A stretch of 5,060 nt of DNA from an uncultured Solirubrobacterales bacterium (GTDB lineage Bacteria; Actinomycetota; Thermoleophilia; Solirubrobacterales; Solirubrobacteraceae): contig CAIKSH010000297.1 of the NCBI GenBank assembly GCA_903830015.1, positions 1 to 5,060 on the forward strand, given 5' to 3'. Both the position numbers and the translations under genes were made by a program. The notes under the pieces were generated by a model that saw nothing but the letters and a program-made list of their open reading frames with translations, did no database searches and was not told where the DNA came from. Position 1 is the stretch's first letter, and every line of letters starts with the position of its first letter. This document shows positions 1-5,060 of this stretch, in pieces.

Positions 1-186
1 GAAGAGCTCGACCAGCCCCGAGATCATCTCCGGGGGCAGGTTGTCGACGCAGAAGTAGCCGGCGTCCTCGAAGACGTCCATCGCCGTCGACTTGCCGGCA
101 CCGGAGACTCCGGTGATCACGACGAGGTCCTCGAGCGGCGCCTCCGCGGCGCCGGTTGCGGAATCCTGCTCCTGGGCCGTGCTCAT
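1..186 (-). CDS. rapZ: RapZ-family P-loop nucleotide-binding protein, N-terminal part
   Basis: This is the first 62 codons of a RapZ/YvcJ-family protein; the rest lies beyond the left edge. Family members are cytoplasmic P-loop ATP/GTP-binding proteins. E. coli RapZ is the RNase E adaptor that controls GlmZ/GlmY and amino-sugar synthesis, while the role in actinobacteria is less clear. After a variable Ala/Glu-rich leader of about 20 residues comes a hydrophobic strand (LVVITG), a Walker A motif GVSGAGKS (residues 26-33, Lys32), and the family block GYFCVDNLP (43-51) followed by a Leu/Val-rich helix. That block just after the P-loop separates RapZ from generic kinases. The ATG at 186 is chosen because no other start lies between it and the core strand, and a purine-rich site precedes it. 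It follows uvrC by 49 nt on the same strand, the usual actinobacterial order, so yvcK and whiA are expected further left. The C-terminal RNA-binding part cannot be assessed. Confidence 0.93.
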   Translation of the reverse strand, partial: MSTAQEQDSATGAAEAPLEDLVVITGVSGAGKSTAMDVFEDAGYFCVDNLPPEMISGLVELF

Positions 187-188
187 CG

Positions 189-196
189 CTCCCACC
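189..196 (-). promoter_or_regulatory. Probable ribosome binding site of rapZ
   Basis: Read on the minus strand, GGTGGGAG lies 2 nt before the rapZ ATG at 186. It is an imperfect Shine-Dalgarno match with rather tight spacing. It supports the chosen start. It also contrasts with the two divergent genes further right, which have no such site, as expected if rapZ is translated from the internal part of a uvrC-rapZ message. Confidence 0.4.
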
Positions 197-208
197 AGTA
201 TGGCCGCC

Positions 209-225
209 GCGGGGACGGCCCCCGC
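209..225 (-). other. Short GC hairpin in the uvrC-rapZ gap
   Basis: The gap between the uvrC stop and the rapZ start contains a perfect 6-bp inverted repeat, GCGGGG and CCCCGC, around a 5-nt loop. There is no T-tract after it on either strand, so it does not look like an intrinsic terminator. It could stabilise the uvrC 3' end, partly attenuate rapZ expression, or be a chance product of high GC. Confidence 0.25.
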
Positions 226-235
226 AAGGCGCCGC

Positions 236-2131
236 TCAGCCGTCCGGCGGGCGCAGGTGGCCGTGGAGCTCCCGCGCCACCTTCTGGGGCAGCCCGGGAA
301 CACCCTCCAGCTCCTCCCGGCTGGCCGCCAGCACCGCCTCCGGCGTACCGAAGTGGGCGATCAGCGCCTTGCGGCGCGCCGGGCCGACCCCCGGCAGCGA
401 GTCGAGCGCCGAGGCGGTCATCGCCTTGTCCCGGCGCGAGCGGTGGTGGGCCACGGCGAACCGGTGGGCCTCGTCCCGGGCCCGCTGCAGCAGCTGCAGG
501 GCGGCGGTGTCATGGGCCAGGACGACCGGCTCGCTGCGCCCCGGCACGAAGACCTCCTCGATCCGCTTGGCCAGGGAGATCACGGCCACGCCGCGCTCCC
601 GGAAGCGCTCGAGCACCTCCAGGCCGGCCGAGAGCTGTCCCTTGCCCCCGTCGATGACCACGAGGTTGGGCAGCGCCGCGAAGGACTCGTTCCACGCCGG
701 GTCGTGCGGCGAGAGGTCCTGCTGGCTCTCCCAGGCGCCGATCCGGCGCTCGAGCACCTCCCGCATCGCCGCGAAGTCGTCCGATTCGCCCTCCTCGAGC
801 GAGCGGATGTTGAAGCGGCGGTAGTCGCTCTTCTTCTCCGCGCCCCCCTCGAAGACGACCATCGAGGCCACGGTGTGGGTGCCCATCAGGTTGGAGATGT
901 CGTAGCACTCGATCCGCATCGGCAGGCTCTCGAGCCCGAGCTCCTGCTGGAGCTCGTCGAGGGCCTCGACGCGGCGCCGACGCGAGCGCTCGTTCCTGAG
1001 CCGCTCCTGGTCGAGGGCGAGCGCCGCGTTGCGCTCGGCGAGCTCCAGGATCCGGCGCTTGTCGCCCCGCTCGGCCGCGCGCACCTCCACGCCCGAGCCG
1101 CGCCGCTCGGCCAGGGCGCCGGCGAGCGCCTCCCGGGCCGGCTCGTCGAGCTCGCCCTGGACGATCACCTGCGGCGGGATTCCCGGGCGCCCGGCGTAGT
1201 GCTGGGCGATGAACTCCGAAGCCACCTCGGCGACCCCGAGCTCGCCCGCGTTCTCCAGGTAAAAGGACTGCCGGTCGGCGAGCACCCCGTCGCGGACCTG
1301 GAATACCTGGGCGTTGGCCTCGGCCCCGTCGACCGCCACCGCGATCGCGTCGAGCGAGCCGACCGAGCCGCTCGCCACCCGCTGGCGCTCGAGCAGCGAG
1401 CGGACCGCCTTCAGCCGGTTGCGCTCCAGCGCGGCGCGCTCGTACTCCTGGGCCTCGGCGGCGGCCTCCATCCGGGCTTCGATCTGCTCCTCGATCTCCC
1501 GGTAGCGGCCCGAGAGGAAGGCGACCACCCCGTCGACCGCCTCCCCGTACTCGGCCTCGGTCACGTAGCCCACGCAGGGGGCCCCGCACCGGTTGATGTG
1601 GAAGTCCAGGCACGGCGAGCCGCTGCGCCGGCCCGGCTCGGCCCCGGAGCAGGAGCGGATCTGGAAGACCTTGCCGAGGACGTCGAGCGTCTCGCGCGTG
1701 CGGCGCGCGTTGCTGTACGGGCCGAAGTAGAGCCGGCCGCGGCGGTGCTTCTCGCGCGTGAAGTAGACCCGCGGGAACTCCTCGTCGGTGGAGATGGCGA
1801 TGTACGGGTAGCTCTTGTCGTCGCGCAGCCGCACGTTGAAGCGCGGCTGGTGGCGCTTGATCAGGCGCTGCTCGGCCAGCAGCGCCTCGGCCTCGCTGTC
1901 GAAGGCGACGAAGTCGATCGACTCGGCGACCGAGACCATCTCCACCGCGCCGCGGGTGACCGGCGCCGAGAAGTGGCTGGCCACGCGCTTGCGCAGGGAG
2001 CGCGCCTTGCCGACGTAGATCACCTCCCCGGCCGCGTCGGCGAACAGGTAGACGCCGGGGCTGTCCGGCAGGGCGCGGCGCTGCTCGCTGAGCCGCTGCT
2101 CACGGTCGGTCATCTGTCCCGATTCGGCCAC
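236..2131 (-). CDS. uvrC: UvrABC system protein C (excinuclease subunit)
   Basis: UvrC makes both incisions around bulky DNA lesions after UvrA/UvrB damage recognition in cytoplasmic nucleotide excision repair. At 631 residues it has normal length and all expected domains. The N-terminal GIY-YIG nuclease (about 22-100) shows GVYLF (26-30), YVGKA (Tyr39), Arg49 and probably Glu87. Four cysteines (161, 174, 182, 186) match the spacing of the iron-sulfur ligands reported for E. coli UvrC. A UVR coiled-coil helix pair for UvrB contact spans about 210-247. The RNase H-like nuclease has Asp411 (ECYDISN), Asp494 (VIDGGKGQL) and His556 (DEAHRFA). A tandem helix-hairpin-helix DNA-binding domain (about 576-625) contains [13 protein letters not shown] and VPGLPQKVA. 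No catalytic residue is missing. The start is taken as the GTG at 2131 because a -10-like box sits at leaderless spacing. An in-frame ATG at 2113 (MTDREQRL), preceded by GGGACAG, would remove six residues and remains possible. It is the likely first gene of a unit continuing into rapZ. Confidence 0.97.
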   Translation of the reverse strand: MAESGQMTDREQRLSEQRRALPDSPGVYLFADAAGEVIYVGKARSLRKRVASHFSAPVTRGAVEMVSVAESIDFVAFDSEAEALLAEQRLIKRHQPRFNVRLRDDKSYPYIAISTDEEFPRVYFTREKHRRGRLYFGPYSNARRTRETLDVLGKVFQIRSCSGAEPGRRSGSPCLDFHINRCGAPCVGYVTEAEYGEAVDGVVAFLSGRYREIEEQIEARMEAAAEAQEYERAALERNRLKAVRSLLERQRVASGSVGSLDAIAVAVDGAEANAQVFQVRDGVLADRQSFYLENAGELGVAEVASEFIAQHYAGRPGIPPQVIVQGELDEPAREALAGALAERRGSGVEVRAAERGDKRRILELAERNAALALDQERLRNERSRRRRVEALDELQQELGLESLPMRIECYDISNLMGTHTVASMVVFEGGAEKKSDYRRFNIRSLEEGESDDFAAMREVLERRIGAWESQQDLSPHDPAWNESFAALPNLVVIDGGKGQLSAGLEVLERFRERGVAVISLAKRIEEVFVPGRSEPVVLAHDTAALQLLQRARDEAHRFAVAHHRSRRDKAMTASALDSLPGVGPARRKALIAHFGTPEAVLAASREELEGVPGLPQKVARELHGHLRPPDG

Positions 2132-2133
2132 AG

Positions 2134-2159
2134 GGCGAGGATAAGCAGGAATCCTCCCC
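2134..2159. promoter_or_regulatory. Imperfect inverted repeat, candidate operator in the divergent promoter region
   Basis: GAGGAT (2137-2142) and ATCCTC (2151-2156) form perfect 6-bp arms around an 8-nt spacer. Extending outward through one mismatch gives 8 of 9 paired positions (2134-2142 with 2151-2159). The left arm overlaps the proposed uvrC -10 box, and the dyad centre lies about 35 bp upstream of the proposed start of the plus-strand gene. A dimeric regulator bound here could affect both genes. No regulator family is recognised from the sequence, and a short dyad in GC-rich DNA may be chance. Confidence 0.3.
2138..2143 (-). promoter_or_regulatory. Putative -10 box for leaderless uvrC transcript
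   Basis: On the minus strand the hexamer is TATCCT (TAnnnT), followed by six bases (CGCCCT) and then the GTG at 2131. This puts the expected transcription start at the first base of the start codon, the typical layout of leaderless genes in actinobacteria. No Shine-Dalgarno sequence lies at a usable distance from this GTG; a GGGGAGGA run is about 20 nt upstream, too far to serve it. No clear -35 hexamer is visible. Confidence 0.5.
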
Positions 2160-2169
2160 GGGCGCCGGA

Positions 2170-2175
2170 TATGGT
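2170..2175 (+). promoter_or_regulatory. Putative -10 box for leaderless molybdoenzyme transcript
   Basis: TATGGT (TAnnnT) is followed by six bases (CTGCCC) and then the ATG at 2182, so transcription would be expected to start on the A of the start codon. The roughly 15 bases before the ATG contain no purine-rich ribosome binding site. There is no recognisable -35 hexamer. The spacing is identical to that of the opposing uvrC box. Confidence 0.5.
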
Positions 2176-2181
2176 CTGCCC

Positions 2182-4413
2182 ATGGAGACCGCGTACCGGA
2201 CCTGTCCTTTCTGCGAGGCCACCTGCGGCCTCGAGGTGACCTTCGAGGGCAACGAGGTGGTGAAGGTCCGCGCCGACGAGCAGGACGTCTTCAGCAAGGG
2301 ATTCATCTGCCCCAAGGGCGTCAACCTCAAGGCGCTCCACGAGGACCCCGACCGCCTGCGCTCCCCGATGCGCCGGCTTCCCGACGGGAGCTTCGAGGAG
2401 TGCAGCTGGGAGGAGGCCTTCGCCGAGATCGACGAGCGCTGGAAGGAGATCGCCGCCGACGGCGACCGCAACGCCGCCGCCGTCTACCTGGGCAACCCCA
2501 ACGCCCACTCCCACTCGGCCCTGCTCTACGGCCGCGCCTTCATGAAGGCGCTGGGCACGCGCAACATCTTTTCGGCCAGCAGCGTCGACCAGCTCCCCAA
2601 GCAGGTCTCGACCGGGCTGATGTTCGGCGGCTCGCTGACCATCCCGATCCCCGACGTCGACCGGACCGACCATTTCCTGGTCCTGGGCGCCGACCCGGCG
2701 GTCTCCAACGGCTCGCTGATGACCGCCCCGGACATGCGCGGGCGGATCCGCGCGATCCGCGAGCGGGGCGGCAAGGTGGTGGTCGTCGACCCCCGCCGCT
2801 CGCGCACGGCCGAGGAGGCCAGCGAGCACCACTTCATCCGCCCGGGGACCGACGCGCTCCTGCTGGCCGCGATGGCGAACGTGATCCTCGACGAGGGGCT
2901 CGGCGAACCCGGCGAGCACCTCTCGGCCCACCTGAATGGCCTGGACGAGCTGCCGGGCCTGCTCGCCCCGTTCACGCCGGAGCTCGCCGCCGGGGGCTGC
3001 GGGATCGACGCGGAGACGATCCGCACCATGGCCCGCGAGCTGGCCGGCGCCCCGTCGGCCGCCGTCTACGGGCGGATCGGCACCACCACCCAGGCCTTCG
3101 GCGCGCTGACCAGCTGGCTGGTCGACGTGCTCAACGTCATCACCGGCAACCTCGACCGCGAGGGCGGCGCGATGTTCCCGCTGCCCGCGGCGTCCGTTCC
3201 CTCGAGCGACGGGAAGGCGGCGGTCCGGCTTCACCGCTGGAGCTCCCGGGTCAGCGGGCGCGGCGAGGCGCTGGGCGAGCTTCCGGTCAACTGCCTGACC
3301 GAGGAGATCGAGACCCCGGGCGAGGGCCAGGTACGTGCACTCTTCACCCTCGCCGGCAACCCGGTCCTCTCGATCCCCAACGGCGACCGGCTCGACAAGG
3401 CGCTCGGCTCGCTCGACCTGATGGTCAGCGTCGACATCTACCTCAACGAGACCACGCGCCACGCGCACGTGATCCTTCCCTCCCCCTCCCCGCTCGAGAA
3501 GGCCCAATACGACCTGGCCTTCTACGCACTCTCGGTCCGCAACGTGGCCAACTACTCACCGGCCGTCCTGCCGCTGCCGGAGGGCGCCATGGAGGAGTGG
3601 GAGATCATGCTGCGCCTCACCGCGATCGCCGCCGGCGCCGGCCCCGAGGCCGACACCTCGATGATCGACGACGTGATCGCCGTGGAGATCGCCAAGATGT
3701 ACACGCAGGTCGACGGCACGAAGGTCTCCGGCCGCGACCCGGCCGAGGTGGTCGCGGCGACCGGCCCGGACCGCGGGCCCGAACGGCTCCTGGACCTGAT
3801 GATCCGCTCCGGCCCCTGGGGCGACGGCTTCGGCGAAGACCCCGACGGCCTCACGCTGGAGAGGCTGGTCGAGAGCCCGCACGGCGTCGACCTCGGCCCC
3901 CTGACGCCGCGAATCCCGGAGATCCTCGGCACCGAGAGCGGCCGGGTCGAGCTGGTGCCGCCGGAGATGGCCGCCGAGCTCGAGCGCCTTCAGGCCGAGA
4001 CCGCGGCGCGGAACGGCGACGGCCCACAGCTGGTCCTCATCGGCCGCCGCCAGCTGCGTTCCAACAACTCCTGGATGCACAACCTCCCGCGCCTGGTCTC
4101 CGGGCCGGAGGGCTGCACCGTCTTCGTCAACCCGGCCGACGCCGAACGCTGCGGGGTCAGCGACGGCGAGGCCGCGGTGCTGCGCTCGGCGAGCGGCACT
4201 ATCGAGCTGACCGCCGTGGTCACCGACGCGATCATGCCCGGCGTGGTTTCGGTCCCGCACGGCTGGGGCCATGACTTCAAGGACACCCGGCTAAGCGTGG
4301 CCCGCGAGCACGCCGGGGCCAACGTCAATGAGCTGGGCGACTCGGGGCTGATGGAGCCCCTCTCGGGAACCGCCGTGCTCAACGGCATCCCGGTCGAGCT
4401 CGCCGCCGCCTGA
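2182..4413 (+). CDS. Molybdopterin-dependent oxidoreductase (bis-MGD, DMSO reductase superfamily), FdhA/NapA-like
   Basis: This complete 743-residue protein should bind a molybdenum or tungsten bis-MGD cofactor and one [4Fe-4S] cluster. Cys8-x2-Cys11-x3-Cys15-x27-Cys43 opens the N-terminal domain and is followed by Lys45 (CPKG), the usual electron-relay lysine of formate dehydrogenase/NapA-type enzymes. Cofactor-binding segments follow: VVVDPRRSRTAEEA (200-213), HHFIRPGTDALLL (216-228), GRIGTTTQAFG (297-307), NVITGNLDREGG (318-329), LAGNPVLSIPN (390-400) and HAHVILPSPSPLEK (427-440). The C-terminal MGD domain spans about 615-740, including RQLRSNNSWMHNLPRL (623-638) and VPHGWGH (691-697). No twin-arginine or other signal peptide precedes Cys8, so it is probably cytoplasmic. 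The segment that carries the metal-ligand Cys or Sec in formate dehydrogenases reads VDQLPKQVSTGLMFGG (135-150), with no Cys; Ser143 or a neighbour may take that place. The substrate is therefore unknown. No iron-sulfur, flavin, membrane or FdhD-like partner is in view. The start is the ATG at 2182, just before the Cys motif. Confidence 0.9.
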   Translation: METAYRTCPFCEATCGLEVTFEGNEVVKVRADEQDVFSKGFICPKGVNLKALHEDPDRLRSPMRRLPDGSFEECSWEEAFAEIDERWKEIAADGDRNAAAVYLGNPNAHSHSALLYGRAFMKALGTRNIFSASSVDQLPKQVSTGLMFGGSLTIPIPDVDRTDHFLVLGADPAVSNGSLMTAPDMRGRIRAIRERGGKVVVVDPRRSRTAEEASEHHFIRPGTDALLLAAMANVILDEGLGEPGEHLSAHLNGLDELPGLLAPFTPELAAGGCGIDAETIRTMARELAGAPSAAVYGRIGTTTQAFGALTSWLVDVLNVITGNLDREGGAMFPLPAASVPSSDGKAAVRLHRWSSRVSGRGEALGELPVNCLTEEIETPGEGQVRALFTLAGNPVLSIPNGDRLDKALGSLDLMVSVDIYLNETTRHAHVILPSPSPLEKAQYDLAFYALSVRNVANYSPAVLPLPEGAMEEWEIMLRLTAIAAGAGPEADTSMIDDVIAVEIAKMYTQVDGTKVSGRDPAEVVAATGPDRGPERLLDLMIRSGPWGDGFGEDPDGLTLERLVESPHGVDLGPLTPRIPEILGTESGRVELVPPEMAAELERLQAETAARNGDGPQLVLIGRRQLRSNNSWMHNLPRLVSGPEGCTVFVNPADAERCGVSDGEAAVLRSASGTIELTAVVTDAIMPGVVSVPHGWGHDFKDTRLSVAREHAGANVNELGDSGLMEPLSGTAVLNGIPVELAAA

Positions 4414-4414
4414 A

Positions 4415-4431
4415 GCCGGCGGTCAGCCGGC
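4415..4431. terminator. GC hairpin between convergent genes, possible bidirectional terminator
   Basis: GCCGGC (4415-4420) and GCCGGC (4426-4431) can pair as a perfect 6-bp stem around the loop GGTCA. It occupies nearly all of the 20-bp gap between the molybdoenzyme stop and the opposing gene's stop, so it could serve both strands. Neither strand has a following T-tract, so it is not a canonical intrinsic terminator. In GC-rich actinobacteria such U-less hairpins have been proposed to act at 3' ends. Confidence 0.35.
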
Positions 4432-4433
4432 GC

Positions 4434-5060
4434 TCAGTAGGGCCACATCGAGAGCCGGCAGGCGACGCCGGCCGGGCAGACGTCCCGGAACGAGCCGTCG
4501 AAGAAGGCGGCGGCCTGCTCCCCTCGGGCCAGGTCGAAGATCCCGTGTGGGTCCTGGCCAAACCGGGGCGCGGTCGGCGCGGCCGGGGGCACCGGCGTGC
4601 CCACCCCGCCGGCGTCACGGAAGGCCCGGGAGGAGCCGGTGCACTCGAGCGGCTGCTGGTCGGAGGCCTTGCGACAGGGGCCGCTGTCGAACATGACCGC
4701 CCACGAGCCGCTCGCCGGCCCGCCGGTCCGCACTCCCCAGAAGGGAACCGTCTCGTCGCTGCGGCCGGGCGTGAAGACCGGCGTGCGCACGCTCGCGCCG
4801 AGCGTGCGGGCCAGGGCCTCGCCGGAGTACTGGCTCACCTGGTGGTCGCCGACCACGATCTCGAGCAGGGCCTTGTGCTTCGGGGTGCCCGGGGGCGGGT
4901 CGTCGGTGGCGTGGAGCGCCCAGCCGTTGGCCTCGCCGCGGTCCCAGAGCGTCTGGATGATCCCGAGGATCATCGACCGCTCCAGGCGCCCGGAGTAGGC
5001 GGGCTTGAAGATCAGTTCGTAGTCGTCGAAGTCGATGCTGCGCGGCAGGAGCATCGAGTA
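4434..5060 (-). CDS. C-terminal part of a probable exported alpha/beta-hydrolase-like protein (GDHQV motif)
   Basis: The last 208 codons are visible and the frame stays open to the right edge, so the true start lies outside. The ATG at 5054 is most likely internal, because it is preceded in frame by Tyr-Ser and the protein begins mid-fold. Numbered from that Met, the features are a helix ending in IIQTLWDRGEANGWALH (32-48), the segment PKHKALLEIVVGDHQVSQYS (58-77), which looks like an alpha/beta-hydrolase strand ending at an acid-loop Asp70-His71, and RTLGA (83-87). A less conserved Pro/Gly-rich stretch follows, then DPHGIFDLARGEQAAAFF (168-185), where His170 could be the catalytic His, and a tail ending at Tyr206. 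Cys127, Cys138, Cys193 and Cys199 could form two disulfides, which suggests an exported protein. The pattern resembles large uncharacterised actinobacterial secreted or lipoprotein hydrolases. The nucleophile and any signal peptide would lie outside the window, so no substrate is proposed. It converges on the molybdoenzyme gene. Confidence 0.6.
   Translation of the reverse strand, partial: YSMLLPRSIDFDDYELIFKPAYSGRLERSMILGIIQTLWDRGEANGWALHATDDPPPGTPKHKALLEIVVGDHQVSQYSGEALARTLGASVRTPVFTPGRSDETVPFWGVRTGGPASGSWAVMFDSGPCRKASDQQPLECTGSSRAFRDAGGVGTPVPPAAPTAPRFGQDPHGIFDLARGEQAAAFFDGSFRDVCPAGVACRLSMWPY

Noticed and set aside
2171..2182. An upstream ATG at 2171 as the start of the plus-strand gene.
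   Set aside because: It is out of frame with the Cys-motif reading frame (11 nt away) and lies within the proposed -10 box.
92..2239. A plus-strand open frame of 715 codons running antisense to almost all of uvrC.
   Set aside because: It is the complementary shadow of uvrC caused by high third-position GC. The translation is low-complexity Arg/Ala/Leu/Val/Asp with no recognisable domain, while the uvrC frame has every catalytic motif.
2110..3507. A minus-strand open frame of 465 codons under the molybdoenzyme gene, also overlapping the start of uvrC.
   Set aside because: Its translation is rich in Gly/Ala/Val/Asp/Arg without motifs, and the opposite strand carries an intact bis-MGD oxidoreductase.
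2400..4274. A plus-strand open frame of 624 codons inside the molybdoenzyme gene in another frame.
   Set aside because: The product is extremely Arg/Pro/Gly-rich, which is the usual frame-shifted read of GC-rich coding DNA.
2182..4413. Calling the oxidoreductase a true formate dehydrogenase or nitrate reductase, with a gene symbol.
   Set aside because: The required Cys/Sec is not present in the expected segment and no partner subunits are seen, so only the superfamily can be stated.
4597..4998. A plus-strand open frame of 133 codons opposite the hydrolase-like gene.
   Set aside because: No recognisable motif or start context. The minus-strand frame is longer, continues off the edge, and has family-like motifs.
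1..5060. CRISPR arrays, insertion sequences, tRNA/rRNA genes, attachment sites, or a hidden defence system.
   Set aside because: I saw no direct repeat series, transposase motif, tRNA-like cloverleaf or defence-associated domain. Coding density is high and base composition is even throughout.

Overview
This is a GC-rich (roughly 70%) chromosomal window that reads as ordinary bacterial housekeeping and metabolic sequence. Gene order and style suggest an actinobacterium, since uvrC directly upstream of rapZ is the classic uvrC-rapZ-yvcK-whiA order. The strong G/C third-position bias and the leaderless-looking starts fit a deep-branching actinobacterial lineage such as Thermoleophilia/Solirubrobacterales, but the lineage is an inference. 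There are no mobile elements, CRISPR arrays, tRNA or rRNA genes, or prophage genes in view.

Layout, left to right. (1) The first 62 codons of rapZ lie on the minus strand and run off the left edge. (2) A complete uvrC on the minus strand sits just upstream of rapZ with a 49-nt gap, and the two probably form one transcription unit reading leftwards. (3) A 50-bp divergent intergenic region carries two facing -10 hexamers. Each ends exactly six bases before a start codon with no convincing Shine-Dalgarno sequence, and an imperfect inverted repeat overlaps one of them. (4) A complete 743-residue molybdopterin (bis-MGD) oxidoreductase with an N-terminal [4Fe-4S] site lies on the plus strand, with no partner subunits in view. 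(5) A 20-bp convergent gap holds a GC-rich hairpin. (6) The C-terminal 208 residues of a minus-strand protein run off the right edge. It is probably an exported alpha/beta-hydrolase-like protein carrying a GDHQV motif.

How they work together: UvrC (nucleotide excision repair) and RapZ (nucleotide-binding regulatory protein) are linked by operon order rather than by a shared pathway. The molybdoenzyme is a separate function that shares only the divergent promoter region with uvrC. The convergent hydrolase-like gene has no evident link to either. I see no strong case for a new multi-gene system. The most notable signals are the paired leaderless promoters with their dyad, and the molybdoenzyme's active-site segment, which lacks the Cys/Sec of formate dehydrogenases and periplasmic nitrate reductases. 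Every intergenic gap is under 60 bp, so no stretch longer than 300 bases lacks a gene.
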